Source: Artemisia argyi
Lineage: Eukaryota; Streptophyta; Magnoliopsida; Asterales; Asteraceae
Length of the DNA: 64,000 nt
Reading direction: 5' to 3'
NCBI GenBank assembly: GCA_030686995.1
Contig: CM060709.1
Span: 266,226,057 to 266,290,056, forward strand
In this document: positions 44,780 through 57,280 of the stretch, in pieces
Layout of the letters: each line of letters starts with the position of its first letter
Position numbering within the stretch: the stretch's first letter is position 1
The notes under the pieces: model-generated
Database searches by the model: none
What the model was told of the DNA's origin: nothing
Seen by the model: only the letters and a program-made list of their open reading frames with translations
Made by a program: the position numbers and the translations under genes

Positions 44780-45785
44780 ACCAACGCAAATTTCTCGAGA
44801 ATCTAAAGCAGTTGCAACTTAGTATACCATTTATCGAAGCCCTTGTGCAAATGCCGAAGTATGCCAAATATCTAAAAAAAGCTTGTTGACCAACAAGTCC
44901 AAACTCGAAGAGGCATGCACAGTTACAATAAGCAAAAGAAGCTCAGCTGCCCTGCTCAACAAGCTACCACAAAAAGAAAAAGATCCATGAAGTTTTACTA
45001 TTCCTTGTCAAATTAAAAATTTGCATATTGAAAATGTCTTAGCTGACTTAGGAGCCAGTGTTAGTGTCATGCCATTTAAGACCTTTACCTCTTTAGGTTT
45101 AGGAAAATTAGCTCTAACTAAGTTGCTTATTGAATTAGCAGATAAAACGGTAAAATGACCTGTGGAGATTGCTGAAAATATACTAGTTATGATCGAGAAG
45201 TTTGTGTTCCCCGTAGACTTTGTGATATTAGATATGCCCGAGGATTTAAAGATTCCCTTAATCCTTGGAAGACCTTCCTGTCTACTGCTCATGCTAAAAT
45301 TGATGTGTTTAAAAGGAGAATATCATTAAGAGTAGGGAATAACAAACTTGTTTATATGTGTGAGAATCATGTTAAAAGCATAATTACGAGTGTTTACATG
45401 ATAGGATTAAATGAATGCATGGACCCCTAACCTGGAACTCTGGAAGCGAGACTAATTGGAAGAACTTAAATTCCTAATGATTCTAGTAATACGATTGATA
45501 AGTCTGACGATGAATGTGAAGTTGTTAACAAACGTAGAAGGGTTAATGAACATAATGAAATATTTGTTGAGTTACCACCTCATCTAGAATATTTATGCCT
45601 TTGCAAGAATAAAAATTTCCCGTCTATTATCTTTTCATCGCTGGCCGAAAGGGATAGAAGTTTACTTGTGCAAATTTTGAGAAAGAATGGCATGGAAATC
45701 GAGGAGGGACAAGATATACTTGATATTACTGGATTAAGGATGAGGGAGCGCGACGCCACAAATGGCGTTAATGAAACAAAATAGG
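44780..45785 (+). pseudogene. Athila/Tat gag-pol junction and aspartic protease, degenerate
   Basis: Right after the 5' LTR the text jumps into polyprotein: I-P-F-I-E-A-L-V-Q-M-P-K-Y-A-K-Y-L-K (about 44830-44880), then the protease L-A-D-L-G-A-S-V-S-V-M-P-F (about 45035-45075) and D-M-P-E-D-L-K-I-P-L-I-L-G-R-P-S (about 45230-45275). A TGA at about 45157 and shifts after 45285 break it. E-L-P-P-H-L-E-Y at about 45570-45595 is the linker before RT. Gag, PBS, RT and integrase are deleted. The long minus-strand frame at 45008-45292 is a shadow. Confidence 0.8.
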
Positions 45786-45897
45786 AGCTGAACATGAGTC
45801 TAACTTGAAGACTCTGGAATAAAGAGAAGTGCTTACCAGGAGATAACCCGAATTTATCTTTACTATTTTTTGTTGTCGAGTCTGTCAGACCTGTAGC

Positions 45898-46115
45898 AGA
45901 TGCGGCGCATCTCTATCAATAGATGCGGCGTATCTACTGCACAGGTCATATCTGTTTTTATTTTTCTGCATTTTATTTTCTGAACTATGAACCTTCTGTC
46001 AGTTTATTTAATACGGCGCATCTCTGGTTAAGGATGCGACGCATCTAATCTTTCTGACCAGTACCAATTCCAGGCTCGATACGGTGCATCTTCTTTAATA
46101 AGATGCGGTGCATCG
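45898..46115. repeat. AGATGCGGCGCATCT near-palindromes, internal group
   Basis: Copies at 45898-45912 (intact) and 45921-45935 (one change), and further variants near 46012, 46033, 46080 and 46100. Confidence 0.75.
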
Positions 46116-47573
46116 ACTGACCTGATGATTTACATATTTTATTTTTATTTTTATTTTCTAACCACTAATGAATTTTGTACAAGTATCGATCTTCTTAAAC
46201 TCAGGTGTATAATTGGTGGTATTTATATTTATTGCTCGTAAATGCATAATGGAGGATCAAACCGAGCAAATATCAGGGGAGTTTTTCGTTCTAATTCTTT
46301 TTAATTTCCTTTTTTTTTAATTTTAATAAACAACGGGGACGTTGTTTAACTTAAGTGGGGGGATAGATAATTAGAACTTTTACTTAACTCTTACTTGTCC
46401 TTATTTTTCAAGAATATGCTTTAATTTGCGCTTAATATATTAAAATTTAAATTTTTTTAGCATGTTTTTGTTTAATCTAAGTTGCATAGCTGCACACAAG
46501 ACTTTATTTTCTAAAATTGTGATTTCAAAATTCACAAATCTATGAGTGTGCCGGTGACTTGTAAACTTTAGAACTTGACTTGTATACTATTCGAGACCAC
46601 CATAATAAGTATTATTTTTATAATTGGAGTGACTTGTCTAAATTGGTAAAATTCTAGGATTACACCAAATAGCCTCTATATGTTATGTAATATTAACTAA
46701 CTACACTGGTTAGTTAACCCCCGTATAAACGCTTTGTTACTCTTATTTTTAGAGTAAGATACCCCCTAGAAAAACACGTAGAGCCATTCCTTTAGGATTT
46801 ATAAACCTTGTTATTAAGTTTCGTTACACCTTACACCTTAGCCTACCCTGTAGATTTAAGTTCGTGGTTAGTTACTTAGGCAAAGTGTGTTTTCTTGCGT
46901 TACCTGTGTTCGTGTGCGTAAATTCATTATCTTTGGTTAGGTTGGGAAATTGCACAATGCAATTGGAGTGAAAGTACATATTGTATATTTTTAGTTAGTT
47001 TTCGTATGTTTACTACTTTCACTATTACATTATGTCTGAAAGTCTGAAAAGTAAGAAAAAAATTATCCAGAATTATTGTGCCTGTGGTGAAATTTTTCAC
47101 CATTAGTTAAAAAAAATCGAAAAAATGAGAAAAGAAAAAGAAAGAAGAAGTTGGTAGTTTGTTTAAACCAACAATGTAAAGTTTTGTATTAAGTGGTTGA
47201 TATCGCCACTATTGTTGTATTATATTTATGGATTGAAAGGGAGTTGGACGTTATGGGAACGCCAACTAAGGACTGGTTATTCTTTGTCTAAGATCTTATT
47301 GAGTATAATTCGTGTCTACCTAAAGCGTGAATTACAAAAGAGTCAAAGCGTGAGTTATTCAATGATATGAGTCTTATTCATGGGATGGTAGGGAAGTATT
47401 CTAACCACACTTAGTACTTAATCTATTTGTTTCTTGTTATGTATTTTTATTTTACACCAATTTATATCCTAAATGTTATCCATACCCAACCATATTGTTA
47501 TATTCATTGTTAGCTTTCGAGCATCTGAATATGATGATGGCCAAGTAAGAATAGTAAATGTATGAATAAGGTA

Positions 47574-47850
47574 GTGACCATCCGAGTATTAGATTAATTA
47601 GGTAACGCGCCAGCGATCTAGTGTGTGAATTAATGACCATCCGAGCTTAAGATTGATTAAATGATGCGCCAACAATCTGGTGTGAACTTGGTGACCATCC
47701 ATTATGAAAATAACGCGCCAGTGATCCAAGGAACACATTAGTGACCATCCATCATTTGAAAGATTGAGGACTCGCGCCAGCGATCCATGAAGCATACTAG
47801 TGACCATCCGTTAGTTAAAGTGTCAAGGACTCGCGCCAGCGATCTACTAA
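47574..47850. repeat. Minisatellite, five units of 50-59 bp
   Basis: Units begin GTGACCATCC at about 47574, 47633, 47691, 47741 and 47800, and each contains CGCGCCAGCGATC or a close form. The minus-strand 69-codon frame here is produced by the repeats. Confidence 0.88.
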
Positions 47851-48392
47851 GTTTATGTAGGGGATGTTCAAGAAAAGCTAGGTTTAACCCATGATCCAAA
47901 AAAAACAAAAAACCCCTTTTTATCGCTTTAGACTTATTATTCCTTAGCTTTAGTGGGGGAGATGTGTATCCTTGTCAAGCATATGATAGAATATTTGTCA
48001 CGTCCGGACATTTAAACGATTAGATTTGCTTTTATTAATAAATATATTTTGTTTCTAATTGGTTAAGTGTTTGGCCGTGCAATTATGATAAAACGAATAA
48101 GTGCTTAAATGTAAAAATATCCTATCAAGGATACATTTTCATTATGTTTAATCTAAAGGTTTACTTGGGGACAAGTAAGGGGTGATATTTGATGAGATCA
48201 AATAAGTACATTCTATTAGCATCATTTATCCTATTTAATTGACTTGTTTTATATTGTTTTGTATGAGAATTGGTGCTTTAATGTTTACTTTAGTGATTCT
48301 CAGGTAAAAACAAGCAATTGATGAAAGTTAATGATATTAGACGAATTATGGAGCTAAATGATCAAGATTTGAAAAGTCTACTGAAATTCAAG

Positions 48393-48760
48393 AGATGCGC
48401 CGTATCACTCTCAACAGATACGTCGTAACATCATACTTAGATGAATTTGAAGACCATTGCCTGACTTTGAAGAATGCGCCGCATCTAATTACAACATGCG
48501 CCGCATATGAAACTTTGGTCAACGAAAGATAATCAACTTGTTCTACTGCAAATACGCCGCATCCCATTTACAACATGCGGCATATCAGCTATAGACTTCA
48601 CCAGATACTATCCAAGACGTTAAAGGACATGCGCCGCATAGAGAAATAAGTTACGCCGCATCTAAAGGCGGTGTACAAATATTCCATAATATAATAATCT
48701 TGGACCCCACGCGAAGTTAAGTAGATGCACCGCATCTATCATCAACATGCGCCGCATCGA
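48393..48760. repeat. ATGCGCCGCAT motif array in the U3
   Basis: At least eight copies or variants of ATGCGCCGCATCT (for example 48473-48486, 48723-48737, 48745-48758), the last about 20 bp before the TATA box. It has the same placement as the TGACGSCGTCA array of the LTR at 1120-2376 but a different sequence. Confidence 0.8.
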
Positions 48761-48776
48761 TCCCTCAGACAGAAAC

Positions 48777-48784
48777 TATAAATA
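48777..48784 (+). promoter_or_regulatory. TATA box of the Athila/Tat 3' LTR
   Basis: TATAAATA at the U3/R junction, next to the motif array. Confidence 0.65.
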
Positions 48785-49619
48785 CCCCATGACAGATATG
48801 AGTTTTGTGTGTGAAAAGAAACCCTAAAGAGACGAATTCAGTCAAATAGGCATCACAAGATACTCCCTAAACGAAGATCTTAGAGCCGTAAGAAGGTCCT
48901 GCATGTGTATAATTCATTAAGTAGTTTTGTTTATTGTACTACTAAGCTTTAATCCATCAGGATTGATGGGCTTGTGGCCACCATACTGCTCCCCTTAAAA
49001 TTGCTTTCCCATCGATTAAAGTTTAAATGATGATATTTTTGGTGACTTTTATTAGTGCATTGATAACCTCTGTGTTTAGTTGAGTCTTCTGGGCTACCAT
49101 ACATGTTCTTCGCCTACTTATCTAGTGTCTAGAAGGTAGGATAAACATAAGTAATCATTAATAGTTTACTCACCGATATTTAGGATCCAACGAGACAGAT
49201 TAGATTACGATACTTATCATATAAAACTAGCAATAAAACAAGTGACAAACTACTTAATTATAAGGACATGTCTTCTTACGTGTTTCTATTATCTATCTGT
49301 GTACGTGATTTCTATTCACTGATTTGTTCTCATTAGTTTTACTTTTATTTTTTAATTAAATCTGTGTTAGTCTCTCAGGCTAAACCCCCGTTTTATTAGA
49401 TTAGGTTGTAAAACTAACTTAGATATTAAGATACTGATTAAATCAACTAGATATTACGTTCCATTCTTAGTGTTCGACACTTTACTTACCACTATATACA
49501 TATTGATCGGGTACACTACTCGTTAAGTGTGAGTGTTAGTAATAAGTCGGCTAAATATAAATTTAAAACTTGATTATGCAAAAATACTCTATACTACACT
49601 GACACATAGCACCGCATCA

Positions 49620-49685
49620 ATAAGAAATCACCAACGATAGAAAAAGGTACCTTCGTTAGATGAACATCTGGCATTTTGTAATGCA
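49620..49685 (-). pseudogene. Left piece of an exon-like unit split by an insertion
   Basis: ACCTTCGTTAGATGAACATCTGG here aligns with ACCTTCATTAGATAAACGTGTGG at 51734-51756. The rest of this unit continues at 51539. Confidence 0.5.
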
Positions 49686-51538
49686 ACACCCCGTGCCCGC
49701 TTAGACCAAACATTAAAACTTTACGCGCGGAAACACTTTTATGGACATTATGTTACTCTTATAGCCATTTATAAAATTTTATAAACATTCGGACGTTGAG
49801 ACTATTTTTAAATGAAACTGGACTCAATTACCTTCGAAACACCGGGTGGCGCGACCCGTGACAACTTACGGTTTAAAAGATATGATTTTCTAAAAATTTA
49901 CAGAATCTTAAAATCGCCTCCAAACCGCGGGTTTGATTCCAAACCGCCTAGGTTCATCCCATTCTATCAGACACTTCCAAAACGCCGGTTGTTGGGTTGC
50001 ATGTCCTTTTTGCTACATTTTGACCCGTTTCACTTGTATACGACTCATACTACTTCCGTATTACACCAAACTTTCCATAAATCATTATACTAACATAATA
50101 AAATGTTTCCTTGCTCACTTGACCCGTTTACAACCTTTAATACACCCCTTTTAAACATATTCATAACACTAAAACCCATTTACTTGACAAACCGTTAGAC
50201 ATTCTTCACCATATCCAACAACGACATAACTTGACACTTGATTACACGTTACAAACCATTAAATGACCAACAGGGGTACAAACTTTACACTTGAGCTCGG
50301 TATTCTACCTAAGCTCCTAACGCATACTACCTCAATACTTGCATAACCAAATCCTCAATCCATATCCAAGCCATAACTTCACCCATGAGCAACCTACAAA
50401 ACACTGTCAACTAAACAATAAGCTTTCGCTTAGTAAGTAACTAGATTAACACATGATTAACACGTTAATCCACAAATATGCAACACAAATACTTCAACCA
50501 ATAAACACATAAACATCACAACTTACCTTAGGCATTCCCTACTCATAATCTATCACTTGAGTTGGCTAACTAGGCAAATCACCTATCAAGGCCACACTCA
50601 CTAATTCAAAGCTAACAACCATGCCATAAAGGCAAGCTAACAACCATGCCGTGAAGGCAAGCCAGGCCATCCCGAAGGATGCCAAATACATGCCATAAAA
50701 GGCAAGTTGGGCCTATCCCGAAGGATACCAAAACTAACACATCGGGTCCATACTCATAGTCACATAATATGTAAACAATCATCTTAAACTCATATCAATC
50801 AAGTTACTTACCTTGATCATCCAAGCTAAGCTACAATTTAATAACACCATCATCATCAACATATCATCATCATCATCATCCTTAATCATTTAACAAAACC
50901 TAGTAACATAACAATCAATAACATAAATAAGGGTTTATATAAAACCCACTATAACTTACTCATCATCCTTTCTATATCATCATATGGTCATATCTTGATC
51001 ATATGATGATTTCCCACTTTCCTCATAATCTATAACCTTATTAACATCAAGATATGGAGATTACTTACTTAGGATAATTATGCTATGGATTAACCCTTTG
51101 CTTTGGGACCTCAAACCCTTCATGGATTAACCATCCAACTCCATCTTCTTTCCCTCTCTTCTCTCTAAAACCGTACATCAAACACACCTAGAATGATAAG
51201 GAATTCTCTGGAATTCCATGGATATACTTATCTAGGCACAAGTTTAGGCTTATGGCAAGAATAGCCCCTCAAGTCTCTTTGCTTCTATTTTGGCCACAAT
51301 AACTTATAACACATTCACCACAATGACAACTTAGGCCCTTGAAGTCCATTTCCTTCTTGTTGTGCCACACAATACTTTCATAACCTTATAACACATTCTT
51401 TGACCACAAGATTGACGATCGGGTTTGACCATTACACAACATTCGTTGATTAACCAATCACGTAAGGCCTTAGTCCATTTCATCTAGGGTGGGGTCCAAG
51501 TTCTCGGGAAACGGGTCTAACATGTAAAGCAGGTTTGG
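49686..51538. mobile_element. Insertion of about 1.85 kb, probably a solo LTR
   Basis: AATGCA is repeated at both borders (49680-49685 and 51539-51544). Removing the insertion restores alignment of the flanks to the neighbouring copy at 51734-51900. The text begins ACACCCCGTGCCCGC and is CA-rich. Short repeats (GCCATAAAGGCAAG, ATCCCGAAGGAT) lie near 50620-50740, as in long gypsy LTRs. Exact termini are uncertain. Frames at 49812-50154 are not conserved proteins that I know. Confidence 0.55.
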
Positions 51539-52229
51539 AATGCAAATGGTGGTTGTTGTGCAAAGGATGATCAGATATAATAGTTGTTTGACTTTCCTCC
51601 ATTGCGTCCGAATTTCCTAGGCCTGCCCAAGAAAGTCAATCAGCATAAGTTAAAGTATGTGGTTAACCATATACAGTAAAACACTTCATTACCGTTGGTT
51701 GCATAAGAAAGTACTAATAGTATAAAAGAAATACCTTCATTAGATAAACGTGTGGTATCATTTAAAGCAATTCCGGAAGGTAACTGGCAGCTCTTGTGCA
51801 TAGAATGGCCAGATACAATAGCTGTTTCGTTGTCGTCGTTGATGTCCTAATTTTCCGTGCTTGGAACAAAGGAAATCAACATGAGGATAAATGTATGGAA
51901 AATGATACACAGTAGCACCTGTAAAGTGAAAAAAGGAGTGTAAGTTACATATTAGGTGCGCCTCGTTGGTATGGTGACTGACGTCGATGAAATCTTCAGT
52001 AAATGGGTGATACTCATCACAAACTTCGTATATCTTGCGTTTCCCTTTATCCAGTAAAGGGACAGTTTTTTCAGCACATGAAACATGGTTGCCTAAGATA
52101 GTTTCAATTGTTGGTTGTGTTTCTTCAATACAGTTAACTGAGACACGGAAAGGATAAAATTTTATAAAATGAAAGATGTTCAAAGGACCAGTTGCTATAA
52201 TATAGAAGAAGGCAAAAGGAGTACGTAGC
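51539..52229 (-). pseudogene. Tandemly duplicated exon-like units, unidentified gene
   Basis: 51539-51660 plus 49640-49685, and 51734-51860, are two diverged copies of one minus-strand exon. The second reads N-D-D-N-E-T-A-I-V-S-G-H-S-M-H-K-S-C-Q, and the first S-Q-T-T-I-I-S-D-H-P-L-H. Further right, about 51965-52170, another exon-like stretch has E-E-T-Q-P-T-I-E-T-I-L-G-N-H-V and D-K-G-K-R-K-I-Y-E-V-C-D-E-Y, flanked by AG/GT-like borders. The 173-codon frame 51758-52279 runs through introns and begins inside an LTR, so it is not the real product. The family is unknown to me; a Helitron-associated gene is one possibility. Confidence 0.35.
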
Positions 52230-54251
52230 TGATTGGCTCCAAACGGTGAACCTAATTGACCAGGTGAATGGTCAACCAAGTCAAACTGCTAAGAGTCAAT
52301 ACTCCGTGGAAGTACAGGGTTTCCCCGGGCCGTTATGTCCCGACGAAGTGTGGATTGTATTCAAACGGGTTGTGATCGGGTGAATCTGGACGGGAATAGG
52401 GGTTGTGAATGGAATTATTTGGAAATTATAAATAGAAATAGCTTAGGTAAGCTATGTGATTGATTACTGGAATTGAGATTAGGAAGAATCGATTTAAAAC
52501 CTAAAAACGTACGTTTTAATTAAAAACGTACGCTTACGAACGAAACAGAAAGTACAACTGATGAACAGAAAAGACTACAAGTGTGAAATTATTATTTTTA
52601 CAATCCTAACAAATAAAGAAAATTTTAAGAAAAAGAAAAATTATTTTTACACTATTTAATTATTAATTATCTATTTATTAACTAATTATATTAATTTAAA
52701 TTACTAAAAATTACTAAAAAGACTTAGATAATTAAGAAGATTTTTATAAATATAATTAACCATAACAGGAATCCTAAAAAATTATAAAAAGTTAATTTTA
52801 TATATTTTTAAACTAATTTACTAATTATTATTCTAATAATTTATTAATTACCAATTAAACTAATTATATTATAAAAAATAGAAAATGATCAGTATAAATT
52901 CTAGAAAAATTTATAAAAATGTTTTAACTTATATAAAAGCTAGAAAAATTATAAAAACTAGGTATTACTTAATAAAATCTAATTATGCTATTTAATTGTT
53001 TAATATTAATTAATAATTAATTAAACTAAAATTAATTCTAAAAACCACTAAATGACAAAAGAAAATTCTGGAAAAATTTACAAAATTACTTTAATCTAAA
53101 ATAGAATTAATAAAAATATAAAAATGCTATATTGCTTATAAATAAGCTAAAAAGAAAATTAAAATGATAATTTCTATTAAATAGAAGCTATCACTATAAT
53201 TAAAATTGATTTTTTTTTTTGTTTTTTCTTTTTCCAAACTGATTTTACACTAAAAACTAACACTTTTTACAAAAACACTTTTTATGTAAACCAGAAATAA
53301 GCACTTTGAGTGCTTATTTGTCCAAATAGTTGACTTTTCTTTGACCAAGAAGGGAATTTGGCTCAAATGGAGTTATGTGGGGTCCACAATGGTGTATTTT
53401 GGTTCCTATGAGTTATATGAACATGTTTGAACAGGTTTCACACAAATAAGCTAGGTAAATAAGCCACAAGGCCTGAATAAGCAATTGCTTATTTGGAATC
53501 TGAGTCAGAAATGGGACAGAGTTGGGAAGGAGTTTCAAGTGGGGTCCACTGGTCTCTAGGTCAAACTAATGGTCAACTTTTGAAGCCTGCTAGGAGGGGG
53601 TTGGGAAAACCCAAATTTGGACTGTGGGACCCACTAGGGTGGTCACAAACAACCACCAAAGGTGGTGGTGTGCTGAGGGTATGCTAAAGCACAGGGGATG
53701 TGTTTCCCCTGCAACTCAGTTTGAGGGGCAATTCAGTCCACAAAATAAAATCACAAAAATATAAAAATCATGGAAATCTCAAGTTTAGCAGATATATATT
53801 GCACCCAACAAGTTTCAAAGCTTGATTCAACTCCTAAAATTCACAATAATTACTTGGATTTTTGAAATTTCTGCCTAGCATCAAATTTGACTTTTTGAGA
53901 AAACTTGCTAAATTGACTATTGTGAGTTTTGATTGATCACATATGACTACTTGATGTTAATTTAGCCTAATGCTAACCAAATCTACTAAGCTAAACTAAT
54001 TTTTGAGTTGATTCAAAAGATTTGAGCAACCAAATCACAACAGTTAAGCTGTTGTGATTCAAACCTTGTGATTTTGACTTTTTTCCTAAATGACCACTGT
54101 GTTTATGCAAGTTTTAACCTACTAAATACCTAAGTGACTGAAGTGAACCAACAATTACAATAAATGACAGCTTGAGCAAAGGTGACAAGCTTAAGCCAAA
54201 CACCCCTAATCTAACTGATATTTTAGGTTTTCAAAGAAAGTGAATGATTAC
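52230..54251 (-). mobile_element. LTR copy B, left part (2022 bp)
   Basis: Same family as 4829-8224. It begins TGATTGGCTCC (the LTR 3' end on the minus strand) with GTTTCCCCGGGCCGTTATG near 52318. AT-rich middle, GC-rich MGQ block at 53511-53687. Interrupted at 54252 by copy C and resumes at 62570. Confidence 0.78.
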
Positions 54252-57200
54252 TGATTAGCTCTAAACGGTCAACCTAAATTGACCAAGTCAATAGTCAACA
54301 GAGTCAAACAGCCTAGAATCAATCTCCGTGGAAGTATAGGGTTTCCCCGGGTCGTTATGTCCCGACGAGGTGTGGATGGTATAAAAACGGGTTTGTGATC
54401 TGGTGAATTTGGACGGAAATGGGTATAAGTGAGTTGTGATTGATTATACTACTGAAATATAAAAGAAAATAGCTTAAGTAAGCTATATTAACAAGTACGT
54501 AAAACTAGAAAACCTAGAAACGTTTAAAACCTAAAAACGCGTACGTTGAATTTAAATTTACGTTAACGTATGAGATAAAAAGTGAAAATTGAAATCTGAA
54601 AACCCCCAGCGGGTGAAAATGACTTTTTTACAAACTAAAGGACAAAAGAAAATTTTTAGAAAAAGAAAATTAATTTTTACACTAATTACTTATTTATTAT
54701 TAATTAAATACTATTTATTACTAATTATTAATATTTAAAATACTTAAATACAATATAATATTAATTAAATACTAAAAAAGTGAAAATTAAATTTCTAAAA
54801 TTATAAAATAACTAAAAACTAATTTTAAAACTAAAAATAAGTATTTTTGTCTTTTTGTGGTTTTTATATTAATTAATTTCTAATTAAATAATAATTACCT
54901 AATTAAACTATTTTAAATTATTAAAAATAGAAAATGAATAGTAAAAATTACAAGAAAATTCCTAAAATTATTTTACATTATATAAAAGCTAGGAAAAATA
55001 TAAAAACTAGGTCTTACTTAATAAAAACTAATTATGCTATTTAAAACTTAATTATTGATTAATTATTAATAAAACTAATATTAATTCTAATTAATACTAA
55101 ATGACAAAATAAAAATTTGAGAAATTTACTAAAACTACTTTAATATAAAAGGTAATTAATAAAAATATAAAAAATCTAAGTGCTTAACAAAAATCTAAAA
55201 ATGAAAATTAAAATCTAAATTACATTAAATAGAAACTATCACTTAAAATTAAATTGGATTTTTTTTATTTTTCTTTTTGAAAACTATTTTACACCTAAAA
55301 ACAAACAACTTTTGTGAAAACAAATTTTTTTCAACTTAAAAATAAGCATTGTGGATGCTTTTTGGCACCACAGTTGACTTTTATTGACCAACAAGGAAAA
55401 TAAGCTAAAATGGGCTTAAGTCGGACCTACTATGGTGAAATCAGGTCCCAATGGATTAAGTGAACATGTTTAAGCTAGGAAAAACAAAAAGTGTCCACAG
55501 AATAAGCTAATGAGCAAGAATAAGCACATTGATTTCTTGTTTCAAATCTGAGAATGGGACAGACTTTTGTGGTAGTTTCAAGTGGGGTCCACAGGTTCTC
55601 AGGTCAAACCAAAGGTCAAACCTTGAAGCCTGCCGGGGGGGGAGTTGAAAGGAACAAATTTTGGCCAATGGGACCCACAAGGGTGGCCAGAAATCACCAT
55701 CAAAGGTGGTGGTTTGGTGGAGGGTCTGCTGCAGCAGGGCACACAGCCCCCCTGCAACTCAATTTGAGGGTGTGTGGGGCCTAGATAAAAAATCACAAAA
55801 ATGTATGCAAGATGGGAACTTGGAGATGAGGTGGGGGACTATGATCTCAAGAAGTTTCAGACCCTAGAACTCACCACAAAATTCCACAAAATTCATGCAA
55901 CAATTGGAAAAAACTGAATTGTGCAATTTTGACTTTTGTAGAAAACTTAGAAAGTTGACTAAAATGGATTTTGTGCTTAATTTAATGACTGAAACTGAAA
56001 TGATAAGCTAAAATAAGGTCAAATTAAGCTAACCTAACAACTTATGTACTGATAAGGGTGGATTTGGGTTCCAAAAAACTCAACAGTGAACAGATATGAA
56101 TATTTATTGGTGATTTTGACTATCTGAAACTAAGACCTAAATTTTGAGGACTTAAATGAGCTAATATGACCTACTTATACTTATCTCAGCAACAAACATA
56201 AACCAAATCAACCCAAATCCCAGGGAGACCAACTGATCCAAACACCCCTTAACTCAGACTCACATGAAACTTTTTAAAGCAAATCACAGATTACAACCAT
56301 GATTCTGAAACCTAAGGGTCTAGTGTGATGTAATTAGCTTGTAGGAGATTAAAAAACACAGATATTAACAACATAGACTCATGAATCATAATTGGACTGC
56401 TTCAACAGTGAAAATGGAATATAAAGCAATTCTAGAATCTATTGAACAAGTACTGAATATAAAGCAATTTAAGGACTAAGATATACCTAAGAAACACAGA
56501 TAACTATATATAAGCAGATAAAAAGCTATATCACAGTGAAATGCCAAATTAGAATTAAAAGGCTTACATATAACCAAGCTTGAAATTTGAGAAACCAAGG
56601 ACCAATATCATCACCTAAAGCTTCCCAATAAGCTTGCTAATCCAAACCATTCACAATCTACCCTGCTTCTCTGCTTCTCATTGATTTTATTTTTTATTTT
56701 TAATCTATTTTTTTTTTTTTTTTTTTTTATTTTTAGTATCTTGGGGATTTTGATTTAAAACAAATTCTAAAGCCTAGTAAGCTTGAAAAAGCTTAACAGT
56801 GACTTAATTGAGCTTATGGGATTATGGAACAACAACTTAACAAGATAAAAGTGAAATTGTCAGTTTCACTTTAATTTGCCAAATCAAAATTTATTAAATA
56901 ACACTTGAAATTAAGCTTAAAGAAAAATAATATTACACTAAAATGATGGATTACAACTGTTTTGAACATGAAAATACAAAGGTTGAATGAATTATACTAA
57001 GAACGACATTATTAAACTAAAACTACACTAATAACTAGCTCCCTTCTTTCCAGCTCTCTTGGCCCTTTTATCTTCAAAAATTAGGGTTTTGGGTGTTCCT
57101 TGTCTCTTTCCCAACATTAATCTAAGCCATAGATTGGCTAGATTTCAATCTTGACCGTTGGAGCCTTTTGGCGCCAAAGTGGAATTTGACTTCTTTTTCT

Positions 57201-57280
57201 GATTGCTTGTGCCAGAGAGATAATTTTTGGAGTGGAGTGTTTGGAGTGTAGGGGAGACAAAGATTTAGTGGGAAGGTGAT
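54252..57280 (-). mobile_element. LTR copy C, left part (3029 bp)
   Basis: It begins TGATTAGCTCT with GTTTCCCCGGGTCGTTATG near 54342. MGQ block at 55554-55784. The 5-bp flanks ATTAC (54247-54251) and ATTGC (62570-62574) differ at one base and fit a target-site duplication. Interrupted at 57281 by copy D; its other end is 62053-62569. Confidence 0.75.

Larger units (their letters stand above)
45786..48189 (+). mobile_element. 3' internal non-coding region of the Athila/Tat derivative
   Basis: It begins with AAGTGCTTACCAGGAGATAACCC, a form of the segment that follows the pol reading frame in these elements. It contains GATGCGGCGCATC motifs (45898-46115), a minisatellite (47574-47850), and a polypurine tract with GGGGACAAGTAAGGGG (about 48163-48184) before the 3' LTR. 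No coding frame is supported. Confidence 0.65.
48190..49619 (+). mobile_element. 3' LTR of the Athila/Tat derivative (1430 bp)
   Basis: TGATGAGATC to ACCGCATCA, directly after the polypurine tract. U3 carries a motif array (48393-48760), then TATAAATA (48777-48784), then R/U5 shared with 43957-44779. Confidence 0.88.

Noticed and set aside
45008..45292. A 94-aa minus-strand frame
   Set aside because: Antisense shadow of the Athila/Tat protease fragment.
47598..47807. A 69-aa minus-strand frame
   Set aside because: Created by the minisatellite periodicity.
47574..47850. CRISPR-like array
   Set aside because: Plant context, units with two conserved blocks and diverged repeats, no cas genes: it is a retrotransposon minisatellite.
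49812..50154. Two plus-strand frames of 73-93 codons
   Set aside because: Inside the probable solo LTR, overlapping in different frames, with no domain features.
51758..52279. A 173-aa minus-strand protein as a real gene product
   Set aside because: Its start codon lies in LTR copy B and it reads through apparent introns; only exon-like parts are credible.
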